DNA of 56,080 nt. Origin: Mycolicibacterium chubuense. Lineage in GTDB: Bacteria > Actinomycetota > Actinomycetes > Mycobacteriales > Mycobacteriaceae. Each line of letters opens with the position of its first letter. Position 1 is the first letter of the stretch. A model generated the notes under the pieces. It ran no database searches. It was not told the DNA's origin and saw only the letters and a program-made list of their open reading frames with translations. This document shows positions 14,862-23,093 of this stretch, one piece after another. Both the position numbers and the translations under genes were made by a program. Location of the stretch: the NCBI RefSeq assembly GCF_001044255.1, contig NZ_JYNX01000020.1, positions 1 to 56,080 of the forward strand. Reading direction: 5' to 3'.

Positions 14862-16153
14862 TCCGGCCGCAGTCGGTGCGACCGCTCGACATCCGGTGCA
14901 GTGTCGGAGACGTCATCGTGGCGAACCTGGCTGTGCACGTCGTCTTCTTCTTCGAAAAGCGTTTGGAGACAAACGCACTGATGAAGTCCCTGGCCCGCGC
15001 TCTGGCCGGTGTGCCGATCTTCGCCGGACGGTTGCGCTGGGCCGAGGGCGGATTGCAGATCCGGTGCACCGGGCAGGGTGTTCCGTTCTCCGAGGCGTCG
15101 GCCGGCGTGACGATCGGTGAGGCCGTGCGTTCGGTGGCGGCGGACAGAGGACTCTGGTTGGTCGACCCGGTGAACGCGGTGGCGGCCCGATGGGGATGGG
15201 GCCCGCTGTGCACGGTCCGGGCCACCCATCTGGCCGGAGGTGCCACCGCGATCGGGATGTCCTGGCATCACTCGGTCGGTGACCTGCAGACGATGATGTT
15301 CCTGATGAACGCGTGGGCGGCAGCCGAGGCCGGCGAACCGATCACCGCGCCGCTGATCGTCGAGGACCGCGCCGCTCATCTCGCCGAGTACCTGCCCGCC
15401 GACACGGCGCGTGAGCCGGGCGTGCGCCACCTCGGTCTTGGTGAATTCGTCCGCAGCGCCGTGTATCTGGCCAAGGACGCGCGCAGGCAACGGACGCTCA
15501 GCCTCTATTTCGGCGACGAGGAGATGGGCCGCATGCGCGACGCGTATGGATCGCGGATCCGGCTGTCCGACAACGACATCGTGTGCGCTCATGTCGCTGA
15601 AGCCCTGATGAGATCGGACCCGACCGTGCTCCGACGCCGGCTCGCGATCGCGGTGAATGTCCGCCGCAGGTGCGGGCTGGATCCCCTGCTCGCCGGCAAC
15701 ATCCTCACCACACTGTCGGTCGAGCTGCACAGTGGTGAGGCCGCGAGCGAGATCGCCGAGCGCATCCGCCACCACGTCGACCGGTTCGGCCAGGAGCACT
15801 GCGACCTGCGCGGCAATCAGCGAATCCTGGACAGCAGCCGCGGCTCACAGGCGGCGCGCTGCGTGTCCACTGCTTTCGAACCCGCGCACTGGAATCCCCT
15901 CCTGTCGAACTGGAGCGGGTTCGGCCTCTACGGCATCCGGCTCGGCGACGCCCATCCCTGCTTCTGCACGGCCGTGCTGAGGCCACCGGTCGCGGGGCTG
16001 GGCGCCGTGCTGGAGGGGGCGGGTGGCCGCGGCCTGATGGTCCAGATGTCCCTGCCGCCCAACGACTTCGCGGCGTTTCAGCGCGTCGCGGCCGACGGGG
16101 ATCTGCATCGCTTCCGCCGGACCGGCGACCAGATCCCCGCGGTCCACGTCTAG
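14846..16153 (+). CDS. BAHD-type acyltransferase
   Basis: 435 residues resembling the plant/fungal BAHD (Pfam Transferase) family that moves acyl groups from CoA to hydroxyl or amine acceptors. The catalytic HxxxD is visible in SWHHSVGDLQ (His142, Asp146), and the late NWSGFGLYGIRLGDAHP stretch lines up with the structural DFGWG region, though that motif is degenerate; the residue after the catalytic Asp is Leu, not the usual Gly. It starts inside the P450 gene. Its stop shares CTAG with the ABC permease stop. The pairing suggests hydroxylation followed by acylation of an unknown metabolite. Confidence 0.75.
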   Translation: MATHLIRPQSVRPLDIRCSVGDVIVANLAVHVVFFFEKRLETNALMKSLARALAGVPIFAGRLRWAEGGLQIRCTGQGVPFSEASAGVTIGEAVRSVAADRGLWLVDPVNAVAARWGWGPLCTVRATHLAGGATAIGMSWHHSVGDLQTMMFLMNAWAAAEAGEPITAPLIVEDRAAHLAEYLPADTAREPGVRHLGLGEFVRSAVYLAKDARRQRTLSLYFGDEEMGRMRDAYGSRIRLSDNDIVCAHVAEALMRSDPTVLRRRLAIAVNVRRRCGLDPLLAGNILTTLSVELHSGEAASEIAERIRHHVDRFGQEHCDLRGNQRILDSSRGSQAARCVSTAFEPAHWNPLLSNWSGFGLYGIRLGDAHPCFCTAVLRPPVAGLGAVLEGAGGRGLMVQMSLPPNDFAAFQRVAADGDLHRFRRTGDQIPAVHV

Positions 16154-18711
16154 CTGTCGCGCAATACCTCGGCCGTCTCCAGCCGGCGTGACCGGATCAC
16201 CGGATACGCCGCGGCGGTCAGGACGAGCCCGAACACGGCGACGATCCCGGTCCGCACGGGCAGCGCCGGCACCCCCCAGTCGATGGCGATGCCGTAGTAG
16301 ACCGGTGAGCCCAGCGACCACAGATAGGTCAGACCGATACCGCCGAGCACCGCCACGACGGCGACCAGCGAGGCGAGCAGGACCGCGTTGGCCACGATCG
16401 TCAGCTGCTCCTGCACGGAGGTCGCCCCGACCGCCCGCAGCACCGCCCGCTCGCGGGTGCGCTGCACCAGCCCCAGCACGAAAACGTTCAGCACGCTCAC
16501 ACCGGCGGCCGCCATCACCACATAGCCGGCGATCGTGAACGGTTGCAGGAAGCGGGTGATGCCGCGGGTGGCTTCCGAGCGCCACTGCTCGTCGTCGTAC
16601 ACGCGCAGACCGGCGTCGAGCCCGGTGAAGTCGGTACGGTGTGCGGTGGCCTCGGCGGGGGAGGAGTAGGCCACCGCGACCTGATCGCGCAGCGCGGCCC
16701 AGTCGGTGCGGGCCAACGGGGCCGATACCAGCACGATGTCGCCCACTGCGGCGTCGTTGACCATCCGCGGACGGAAGATCCCTGCGACGTCGAACGTCTT
16801 CGGACCTGCCACGGTGGGCAGCGTGACCGTGTCGCCCGGACCGACACCCAGCCGGCTCGCGGCGATCGTGCTCAGCCCGACGGCCCCGTGGGCCAGCCCC
16901 GTCCAGAAGCGCTCCGGGGCGTCCGGCCCGTACAGCGCGGTGCTGTACCAATCGCCCGGCGTGACGCCGACGACCAGCCGCGCGTCCGCGCCCGACGAGA
17001 TCGTCGAGCGCCACCGCGACGACACGCTGCGGCCCCCTGCGGCCTCGGCGATCGCCGGGTAGGTGTCCTCGGCGAGCCGGCCGTCCCGCTGATCCAGGAC
17101 TGACTGGGGGGAGATCAGCAGGGCGGCCGGCAGTCTGGAGGCCTTCTGCGCGGCGATCTGCTCGGTGCCGAGCACCTGCATGCTCTGCGACCCGATGGCC
17201 AGGCTGGTGGCTTCGGCGAGCAGGGCGGCCGACAGTGCGAACAACAGGGCGTAGCGGCGGAAGTCGGCGCCCAGCAGACGTCCGAGCGCCGGATGGGCAG
17301 TCGTGATCAGGGCGATCAACGGGCCGGCGGCACGCGGCGCGATCCACACCGTCGTGAGCACCACGCCGCACAACCCGACCGTCATCGCGTCGACCCCGAC
17401 GCGCACCGGCCACGGCCCGCGCGCGAACACCGTCGACACCGCGACGGCTCCCACCAGCAGGCTGACGCCGGCGAGCAACGGCCACAACGGGATTCGTCGT
17501 TCCCTCTGCATACCACCGACACTTGCCATCGAGGCCAGCGGGCCGGTGCGCATCAGCCGGGCCGCCGGTCCGGTCATCGCGAAGGTGCCACAGACGGCAC
17601 CGGAGATCGCCCCGGTGACGACCAGGGTCGGGGTGAAGTGTGCGGTGATCGTCGCGCCGGATCCGGCCAGCATCGACTGCCCGAACCGATCCACCAGGTA
17701 CGTCCCCAGCAGGAAACCGCTCGGCACCCCCAGCAGACCGCCGAGCACGCCGACCACGGCGCCCTCGCCCAGCATTCCGCCGAACAGCCCGACCGGCCCG
17801 GCGCCGATCGCGCCGACGGTTCCCATCACCGTGCGCCGGTCCTCGACCGCCAGCAGGATCGTGTTCACCGCGATGAGAATCCCGACGATGATGCCGGCCA
17901 GCGCGACCAGGTCGAGACTCTGCTTGCTGTTCTCGAACACCGCCGGCAGCTGCGGGCGGGGTGGCCCGGTGGTCGCCACCCCGGCGACGACCCGGTCGAC
18001 ATCGGCCGCGACGCGCGGCGCATCTGCGCCCGGCACGACGAAGGCGGCGGTGGCGTAGCCCGGCGCGCCGAGCAGACGTGCCGCGAGTTCGGCGCTGGGT
18101 GCCAGCAGCACGTAGCCGTCGTTGATGCCTTTCACGCGCTCGAATTCCGGAAACGTCCAGCCGAGGTGCGCCGCGCCGCGGGGCAGCCCCGGGATGCGGA
18201 TCTCGTCACCCGTGTGCAGGCCCAGCCGTTCGGCGATCACAACCGGAATCTGCAGCGGCACGCCGGGACCGGCCGCCGGCGGGTCGCTGCGGGCGCGGCG
18301 CTCGCAGTCGAACGGGCCGACCAGCAATTCGATCTGACACGACCCGCCGAGCAGGAAGAAGCCGTGGCTGCCGGTCGCGTCGCCCACCGGTGTCAGGTTC
18401 CCCACGACCGGGATGACCGCCTCGGCTCCGGTCACCTCCGTGCGCAGCCGCTCGACGACGTCGAACGGCAGCCGGCCTTCGACGTTCGGGGTCACCGCGA
18501 TGACCTCGGCACCGGCCGCTCGCACGAGGGACGGACCGAACGAGTCGAACGGGCGGACGAGTTCGGCTTTGAGGATGAGGACCCCCAGAACCACCGTCAC
18601 GCCGAGCGCGACTCCGATGATGCTGAGCAGGGTCCGGTGCCAGTCTGCGGCCAGCGCGGCGAGGTGGATGCGTCGGAACGACAACCACTGCGCGCGGAGC
18701 CTGCGCGTCAC
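16150..18711 (-). CDS. FtsX/MacB-type ABC transporter permease
   Basis: 853 residues with duplicated architecture. An N-terminal membrane segment (LLSIIGVALGVTVVLGVLIL), an extracytoplasmic domain of about 200 residues, and three membrane spans (IIVGILIAVNTILLAVEDRRT and after) are repeated in the second half, which ends with TYLWSLGSPVYYG and a last span near PVRTGIVAVFGLVL. Such permeases export lipids, peptides or drugs, or extract lipoproteins, by mechanotransmission. The start overlaps the ATPase gene stop as ATGA. Its tail meets the acyltransferase gene at a shared CTAG. Confidence 0.88.
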   Translation of the reverse strand: MTRRLRAQWLSFRRIHLAALAADWHRTLLSIIGVALGVTVVLGVLILKAELVRPFDSFGPSLVRAAGAEVIAVTPNVEGRLPFDVVERLRTEVTGAEAVIPVVGNLTPVGDATGSHGFFLLGGSCQIELLVGPFDCERRARSDPPAAGPGVPLQIPVVIAERLGLHTGDEIRIPGLPRGAAHLGWTFPEFERVKGINDGYVLLAPSAELAARLLGAPGYATAAFVVPGADAPRVAADVDRVVAGVATTGPPRPQLPAVFENSKQSLDLVALAGIIVGILIAVNTILLAVEDRRTVMGTVGAIGAGPVGLFGGMLGEGAVVGVLGGLLGVPSGFLLGTYLVDRFGQSMLAGSGATITAHFTPTLVVTGAISGAVCGTFAMTGPAARLMRTGPLASMASVGGMQRERRIPLWPLLAGVSLLVGAVAVSTVFARGPWPVRVGVDAMTVGLCGVVLTTVWIAPRAAGPLIALITTAHPALGRLLGADFRRYALLFALSAALLAEATSLAIGSQSMQVLGTEQIAAQKASRLPAALLISPQSVLDQRDGRLAEDTYPAIAEAAGGRSVSSRWRSTISSGADARLVVGVTPGDWYSTALYGPDAPERFWTGLAHGAVGLSTIAASRLGVGPGDTVTLPTVAGPKTFDVAGIFRPRMVNDAAVGDIVLVSAPLARTDWAALRDQVAVAYSSPAEATAHRTDFTGLDAGLRVYDDEQWRSEATRGITRFLQPFTIAGYVVMAAAGVSVLNVFVLGLVQRTRERAVLRAVGATSVQEQLTIVANAVLLASLVAVVAVLGGIGLTYLWSLGSPVYYGIAIDWGVPALPVRTGIVAVFGLVLTAAAYPVIRSRRLETAEVLRDS

Positions 18712-19427
18712 GCCTGCCCCGCGACGGCGGTGACCGCGCCGGCGTGCCCGTCGACCAGGTGCAGTTCGCGGGACCCGTAGCTCGCTGCTGTCCGGTCGTG
18801 GGTCACCATCACGACCGCGGTGCCGTCCTCGTCGGTCAACGCGCGCAGAAGGTCCAGCACCTCGGCCGATGAGTGGCTGTCGAGATTTCCGGTGGGCTCG
18901 TCGGCGAGCACCATCGACGGTCGGGCCACCAGTGCGCGCGCCACCGCCACGCGCTGCAGCTGACCGCCGGAGAGTTCGGCCGGCCGGTGCCGGGCCCGGT
19001 CGGCGAGCCCGACCCGGGCCAGCAGCTCGGCGGCGCGGGCGTCGGCCCGGCGTGCGGGCACGCCGTCGAGCACCAGCGGCAGGGACACGTTCTCGACGGC
19101 GGTCAGCATCGGCACCAGGTTGAAGAACTGGAACACGAAGCCCAGGTTGCGGCGACGGAAGGCGGCACGGGCCGCGACGCTCATCGACCAGACGTCCCGC
19201 CCGGCGACCGCCACGGTGCCACGGTCCGGTTCGTCCAGTCCGCCCGCGACGTGCAGCAGGGTGGACTTGCCGGCCCCCGACGGTCCGGTCACGACGACGA
19301 ATTCGCCTGCGAACAAGGTGAAGTCGACGCCGACCAGCACGCGAACCTGTTCGTCGCCTCTGCGGTACGTCTTGTCGACGTTCTCGAGTCGCAGTACCGG
19401 ATCCCCGCTCACCCGGGTAATGGTCAC
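18708..19427 (-). CDS. ABC transporter ATPase (LolD/MacB type)
   Basis: 239 residues with Walker A GPSGAGKST, Q-loop FVFQFFNLVP, signature ELSGGQLQRVAVARAL, Walker B MVLADEPTGNLDS and the H-loop VTHD, all intact. It forms the motor of the exporter with the permease encoded directly downstream. GTG 19427 is the first codon after the palindrome at 19446-19467, which leaves an 18-base gap, so a regulator bound there would block transcription or initiation. Confidence 0.92.
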   Translation of the reverse strand: MTITRVSGDPVLRLENVDKTYRRGDEQVRVLVGVDFTLFAGEFVVVTGPSGAGKSTLLHVAGGLDEPDRGTVAVAGRDVWSMSVAARAAFRRRNLGFVFQFFNLVPMLTAVENVSLPLVLDGVPARRADARAAELLARVGLADRARHRPAELSGGQLQRVAVARALVARPSMVLADEPTGNLDSHSSAEVLDLLRALTDEDGTAVVMVTHDRTAASYGSRELHLVDGHAGAVTAVAGQA

Positions 19428-19445
19428 GCCGGTGTGCGGCTGCGC

Positions 19446-19467
19446 GTGCAGTAGCGCGCTACTGCAC
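19446..19467 (-). promoter_or_regulatory. perfect 22-base palindrome upstream of the ABC exporter operon
   Basis: The 11-base arm GTGCAGTAGCG is followed at once by its exact reverse complement. It contains CAGTAG-CGCG-CTACTG, the same arms as at 13480-13498. It lies between the tRNA-Thr gene and the ATPase start. Confidence 0.65.
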
Positions 19468-19476
19468 TTCGCGCGG

Positions 19477-19551
19477 TGGAGCCCCCTGTCAGGATTGAAC
19501 TGACGACCTACGCTTTACAAGAGCGTTGCTCTACCGCTGAGCTAAGGAGGC
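19477..19551 (-). tRNA. tRNA-Thr (anticodon TGT)
   Basis: The minus strand folds into a full cloverleaf. The acceptor GCCTCCT pairs with AGGGGGC; the anticodon arm is ACGCT-CTTGTAA-AGCGT, giving anticodon TGT; the T arm is GTCAG-TTCAATC-CTGAC; CCA is encoded at the 3' end (19477-19479). The 3' end faces the P450/acyltransferase/ABC group. Confidence 0.95.
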
Positions 19552-19580
19552 GTGCGGGGGTCAGCTTATCGGGTCCGGGC

Positions 19581-20315
19581 TCACTCCTCGACGTCGATAA
19601 CCCTCTGCGTGGTCGCCGGGCGGGAAGAGAAGCGGCCGCGGGGGCGCCGCCCCGGCAGCGGGATCCGATCGGCGATGTTGCTCAGCGGGTTCACCACCTG
19701 GCTGAGCACGATCACCGCCTCGCGCAGCGCCTCGATCGTCGGCTCCAGAGCCTCCAGACCGGGCGTCAGGCGGTTCAACGTGTCGGCGACCGTCGCGAGT
19801 TGTTCGAGCGGGCCGTTGCGGGCGGTGAGCGTGTCGACGACGCCGCCCTCGGCGAACAGCCGGTCGGCCACTCCGTCCTCGGCGAGCAACCGGTCCACCA
19901 GGCCGTCCTCGGCCAGCAGCTGGTCGACCAGCCCGCCAGGCTCGATGGCGCGCATCAAGCCGCCGTCATCCTGGGTGAGCCGGTCCAGCGCGCCGCCGGG
20001 AGCGGTCAGCCGATCCACCACGCCGCCGGGTTTGAGCAGCCGGTCCAGCGCACCGTCCGGCGCGAGGGCACGGCCCAGCGGTTGGTCCTCGTCCATCAGC
20101 CGGGCCAGCCGGTTGGCCCGTTCGACCGCGTCCTGGACACCCAGCATCGACGCGAACGATGTCGGCGTCTGACGGACTCCGTCCCGGGTCTCACCCAGCG
20201 CCCTGCGGGCGATGCCGAGACCGCCGCCGGCCACCCCGAGGCCCACGTCGGCGACCGCGAGGCCCACCCGCATGGGGGCCAACGCGACATCGCTGAGTGA
20301 TCTGCCGAGATTCAT
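19581..20315 (-). CDS. decapeptide-repeat protein (Rv0756c-like)
   Basis: 244 residues, no recognised catalytic domain. The N-terminus is Gly/Ala/Leu-rich (VGLAVADVGLGVAGGGLG). Residues about 81-190 consist of eleven consecutive ten-residue units with consensus Asp-Arg-Leu-Leu-Ala-x-x-Gly-x-Val, for example DRLLKPGGVV, DRLTAPGGAL, DQLLAEDGLV and DRLLAEDGVA. The C-terminus is basic and Pro-rich. The place beside phoP, in divergent orientation, matches Rv0756c of M. tuberculosis, an uncharacterised protein. The repeats could form a solenoid or amphipathic surface; that is a guess. Expression could be affected by PhoP sites in the shared promoter region. Confidence 0.75.
   Translation of the reverse strand: MNLGRSLSDVALAPMRVGLAVADVGLGVAGGGLGIARRALGETRDGVRQTPTSFASMLGVQDAVERANRLARLMDEDQPLGRALAPDGALDRLLKPGGVVDRLTAPGGALDRLTQDDGGLMRAIEPGGLVDQLLAEDGLVDRLLAEDGVADRLFAEGGVVDTLTARNGPLEQLATVADTLNRLTPGLEALEPTIEALREAVIVLSQVVNPLSNIADRIPLPGRRPRGRFSSRPATTQRVIDVEE
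19746..20075 (-). repeat. eleven 30-base coding repeats
   Basis: The region encodes eleven in-register decapeptides of the consensus DRLLAxxGxV. Codon-level copies differ (cggtccagc, cggtcgacc, cggtccacc and similar), so the repeat is old or under selection at the protein level, not a recent duplication. Confidence 0.75.
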
Positions 20316-20347
20316 GCGCCCAGTCTAGGAACAGCGCAAGATGAAAC

Positions 20348-20376
20348 TCACAGGAAGTGCACAGCGAGCGTGCAGC
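20348..20376 (+). promoter_or_regulatory. triple PhoP box upstream of phoP
   Basis: Three seven-base direct repeats, TCACAGG, GCACAGC and GTGCAGC, are each separated by four bases (AAGT, GAGC), an 11-base period. This matches the known PhoP recognition repeat TCACAGC-N4-TCACAGC, and three such repeats are described in the M. tuberculosis phoP promoter. It indicates autoregulation of phoP and possibly control of the divergent repeat-protein gene. Confidence 0.75.
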
Positions 20377-20416
20377 ACCCTGCCAATCGCAGAGTTGAAC
20401 ATTGAGGGCTATGGCC

Positions 20417-21127
20417 ATGCCTGCGCACGAACACGTCCCCGAAGCACGCATCCTGGTGGTCGACGACGAGACCAACATCGTCGAGCTCCTCTCGGTGAGC
20501 CTGAAGTTCCAGGGCTTCGAGGTGTACACCGCATCGAACGGTCCCGCCGCCCTCGACATCGCCCGCGAGACGAGGCCGGACGCGATCATCCTCGACGTGA
20601 TGATGCCCGGCATGGACGGCTTCGGGCTGCTCCGCCGGCTGCGCGCCGACGGTATCGACGCGCCCGCGCTGTTCCTCACCGCCCGCGACTCCCTGCAGGA
20701 CAAGATCGCGGGGCTGACCCTCGGCGGCGACGACTACGTGACCAAGCCGTTCAGCCTCGAAGAGGTGGTGGCGAGGCTGCGGGTGATTCTGCGCCGCACC
20801 GGCGGCGGCGTGCAGGAGCCCCGCACCTCGCGGCTGACGTTCGCCGACATCGAACTCGACGAGGACACCCACGAGGTGTGGAAGGCCGGCGAGCCCGTCT
20901 CGCTGTCGCCGACGGAGTTCACGCTGCTGCGCTACTTCATCATCAACGCGGGCACGGTGCTGTCGAAGCCGAAGATCCTCGACCACGTGTGGCGGTACGA
21001 CTTCGGCGGTGACGTCAACGTCGTCGAGTCCTACGTGTCGTACCTGCGCCGCAAGATCGACACCGGCGACAAGCGTCTGCTGCACACCCTGCGGGGTGTG
21101 GGCTACGTCCTGCGCGAACCGCGCTAG
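20417..21127 (+). CDS. phoP: response regulator PhoP
   Basis: 236-residue OmpR-family regulator. The receiver domain has VVDDETN, the phosphoacceptor Asp in LDVMMPGMDGFG, and LFLTARD plus KPFSLEE. The winged-helix domain (EFTLLRYFIINAGTVLSKPKILDHVW, then NVVESYVSYLRRKID) is nearly identical to my recollection of M. tuberculosis PhoP. ATG 20417 is taken because GAGGG lies eight bases upstream; TTG 20402 and ATG 20411 are alternatives. PhoP controls complex lipids, acid response and virulence functions in M. tuberculosis. The gene lies 18 bases before phoR and behind a triple PhoP box. Confidence 0.96.
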   Translation: MPAHEHVPEARILVVDDETNIVELLSVSLKFQGFEVYTASNGPAALDIARETRPDAIILDVMMPGMDGFGLLRRLRADGIDAPALFLTARDSLQDKIAGLTLGGDDYVTKPFSLEEVVARLRVILRRTGGGVQEPRTSRLTFADIELDEDTHEVWKAGEPVSLSPTEFTLLRYFIINAGTVLSKPKILDHVWRYDFGGDVNVVESYVSYLRRKIDTGDKRLLHTLRGVGYVLREPR

Positions 21128-21145
21128 ACGTTCGCGCCCACACCG

Positions 21146-22621
21146 GTGGTCACCGTTGACAATGGAGGCGTGGATCAGATCAGACGCGGGATCCCGCTCC
21201 GCGTAGGACTCGTCGCCGCCACGCTCCTCCTGGTGGCCTGTGGATTGCTGGCGTCCGGGATCGCGGTCACCACGATCATGCATCACAGCCTGATCAACCG
21301 CGTCGACGACACCTTGCTCGATGCGTCGCGGGGCTGGGCACAGGTTCCGCGGCAGACCCCGGCCATCCCGGCCGACCAGGGCCCGAACCCGGCCCGTCCG
21401 CCGTCGGACTACTACGTACGCGGGATCGACCCAGACGGCCACGCGTGGGTCGCGGACAACGACCGCGACGCCGAGCCCGCGCTGCCGGCGAACAACGACG
21501 TCGGACCGGGGCCGGTCACCGTCGGCAGCGTCGACAACGCCGACGTCGAGTGGCGCGCCATGACGGTCCGCGGTCCCCGCGGTGAGCTGACGACGGTCGC
21601 GATCGATCTCTCGGACGTGAAGTCCACGACCCGCGCGCTGGTCTACGCCCAGGTCGGCATCGGTGTCGCGGTGCTGATCGTGCTCGGCATCGTCGGCTAC
21701 GCGGTGGTGCACCGCAGCCTCAAACCGCTGGCCGAGGTGGAACAGACGGCAGCCGCCATTGCGTCGGGCCAGCTGGACCGCCGCGTGCCCGAACGCGATC
21801 CACGCACCGAGGTCGGCCGGCTGTCGCTGGCGCTCAATGGCATGCTCGCCCAGATCCAGCGGGCGCTGGCGTCGTCGGAGTCGTCGGCCGAGCAGGCGCG
21901 CGAGTCCGAGGACCGGATGCGCCGGTTCATCACCGACGCCAGCCACGAGTTGCGGACGCCGTTGACGACGATCCGAGGCTTCGCCGAGCTGTACCGGCAG
22001 GGCGCCGCCCGCGACGTCGAGATGCTGATGGGTCGGATCGAAAGCGAGTCCCGCCGGATGGGGCTGCTCGTCGAGGATCTGCTGCTGCTGGCCCGCCTCG
22101 ACGCGCAACGTCCCCTCGAGCAGCACCGGGTGGACCTGCTCGCGCTGGCCAGCGACGCCGTGCACGACGCGCAGTCGATCGCGCCGCGGCGGCCCATCCG
22201 CATGGAGGTCTTCGACGGACCCGGCACTCCCGAGGTGCTCGGTGACGAGGCGCGGCTGCGGCAGGTGCTGTCCAATCTGGTGGCCAACGCGCTGCAGCAC
22301 ACGCCGGAAACCGCCGGGGTCACCGTCCGCGTCGGCACTGATGGCGACACCGCGGTGCTCGAGGTGTGCGACGAGGGGCCGGGCATGAGCGACGAGGACG
22401 CGCAGCGGGTGTTCGAGCGGTTCTATCGGGCCGACTCGTCACGGGCCCGGGCCAGCGGCGGCACCGGACTGGGCCTGTCGATCGTCGACTCGCTGGTCTA
22501 CGCGCACGGCGGCAAGGTCACGGTGACCACCGCGCCGGGCCGCGGCTGCCGGTTCCGGGTCAGCCTGCCCCGCATCGCCGAGGCGGCGGTGCCGGAGGAG
22601 CCGTCGGTACCGGTCAGCTGA
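21146..22621 (+). CDS. phoR: sensor histidine kinase PhoR
   Basis: About 491 residues. It has two membrane spans ([20 protein letters not shown] near residues 20-40 and [17 protein letters not shown] near 170-190) with a sensor loop of about 120 residues between them, a HAMP domain, the phosphoacceptor His in [16 protein letters not shown], and the ATPase motifs [22 protein letters not shown] and [10 protein letters not shown]. It phosphorylates PhoP. The start is uncertain: GTG 21146 lacks a ribosome site, while GTG 21170 has GGAGG only one base away but would give an N-terminus closer to M. tuberculosis PhoR. It overlaps the convergent HIT gene by eight bases. Confidence 0.94.
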   Translation: MVTVDNGGVDQIRRGIPLRVGLVAATLLLVACGLLASGIAVTTIMHHSLINRVDDTLLDASRGWAQVPRQTPAIPADQGPNPARPPSDYYVRGIDPDGHAWVADNDRDAEPALPANNDVGPGPVTVGSVDNADVEWRAMTVRGPRGELTTVAIDLSDVKSTTRALVYAQVGIGVAVLIVLGIVGYAVVHRSLKPLAEVEQTAAAIASGQLDRRVPERDPRTEVGRLSLALNGMLAQIQRALASSESSAEQARESEDRMRRFITDASHELRTPLTTIRGFAELYRQGAARDVEMLMGRIESESRRMGLLVEDLLLLARLDAQRPLEQHRVDLLALASDAVHDAQSIAPRRPIRMEVFDGPGTPEVLGDEARLRQVLSNLVANALQHTPETAGVTVRVGTDGDTAVLEVCDEGPGMSDEDAQRVFERFYRADSSRARASGGTGLGLSIVDSLVYAHGGKVTVTTAPGRGCRFRVSLPRIAEAAVPEEPSVPVS

Positions 22622-23018
22622 GTTCGGCGATCGCGGCCTTGATCCTGCGCTGCGCGTCGTCGAGCGATTCCGGCGACGGATTGTTGTCGACATTGGCGAA
22701 TCCGAAGTCCGACAGGTCGCGCGCCGGGAAGACGTGCACGTGCAGATGCGGCACCTCGAGACCGGCGATGATGACGCCCGAGCGTTCGGTGTCGAAGGCC
22801 CGGCACACGGCCTTGCCGATCAACTGGGCGACCTCCATGACGCGGGCGAACACCGGGGCGTCGATGTCCTGCCAGTTGTCGATCTCAGCGCGCGGCACCA
22901 CGAGGGTGTGACCGGGCGTCATCGGCTGAATGGTCAGGAACGCCACGATGTCGTCGTCTTCGTAGACGAATCGGCCCGGCAGTTCGCCGTTGATGATCTT
23001 CGTGAACACGGTCGCCAT
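22614..23018 (-). CDS. HIT-family nucleotide hydrolase/transferase (Rv0759c-like)
   Basis: 134 residues starting [20 protein letters not shown]. It has the histidine triad HLHVHVFP in the order His-x-His-x-His, and the upstream [10 protein letters not shown] strand. HIT proteins hydrolyse nucleotide phosphoramidates or related mononucleotides. ATG 23018 gives the family N-terminus; an in-frame start at 23060 adds unconserved residues. In M. tuberculosis the same gene is also convergent with phoR. Confidence 0.9.
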   Translation of the reverse strand: MATVFTKIINGELPGRFVYEDDDIVAFLTIQPMTPGHTLVVPRAEIDNWQDIDAPVFARVMEVAQLIGKAVCRAFDTERSGVIIAGLEVPHLHVHVFPARDLSDFGFANVDNNPSPESLDDAQRRIKAAIAELS

Positions 23019-23093
23019 GATCACGAGCATGCCATCCGCGGCGGCTGTGGCTCCGAACACATCACATGGACCGTCGGACGTGGCCCGCGCGTC

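Noticed and set aside
15845-17485. 546-residue open frame overlapping the acyltransferase and ABC permease
   Set aside because: Arg- and Gly-rich shadow; it crosses the shared CTAG junction of two recognised genes and has no domain.
19477-19551. Attachment site of an integrated element at the tRNA-Thr 3' end
   Set aside because: No copy of the tRNA 3' segment and no integrase, excisionase or phage gene was seen on the left side.
20348-22300. 650-residue open frame opposite phoP and phoR
   Set aside because: Antisense shadow of two certain genes; composition (Val/Asp/Gly/Arg repeats) is typical of GC-rich shadows and no motif is visible.
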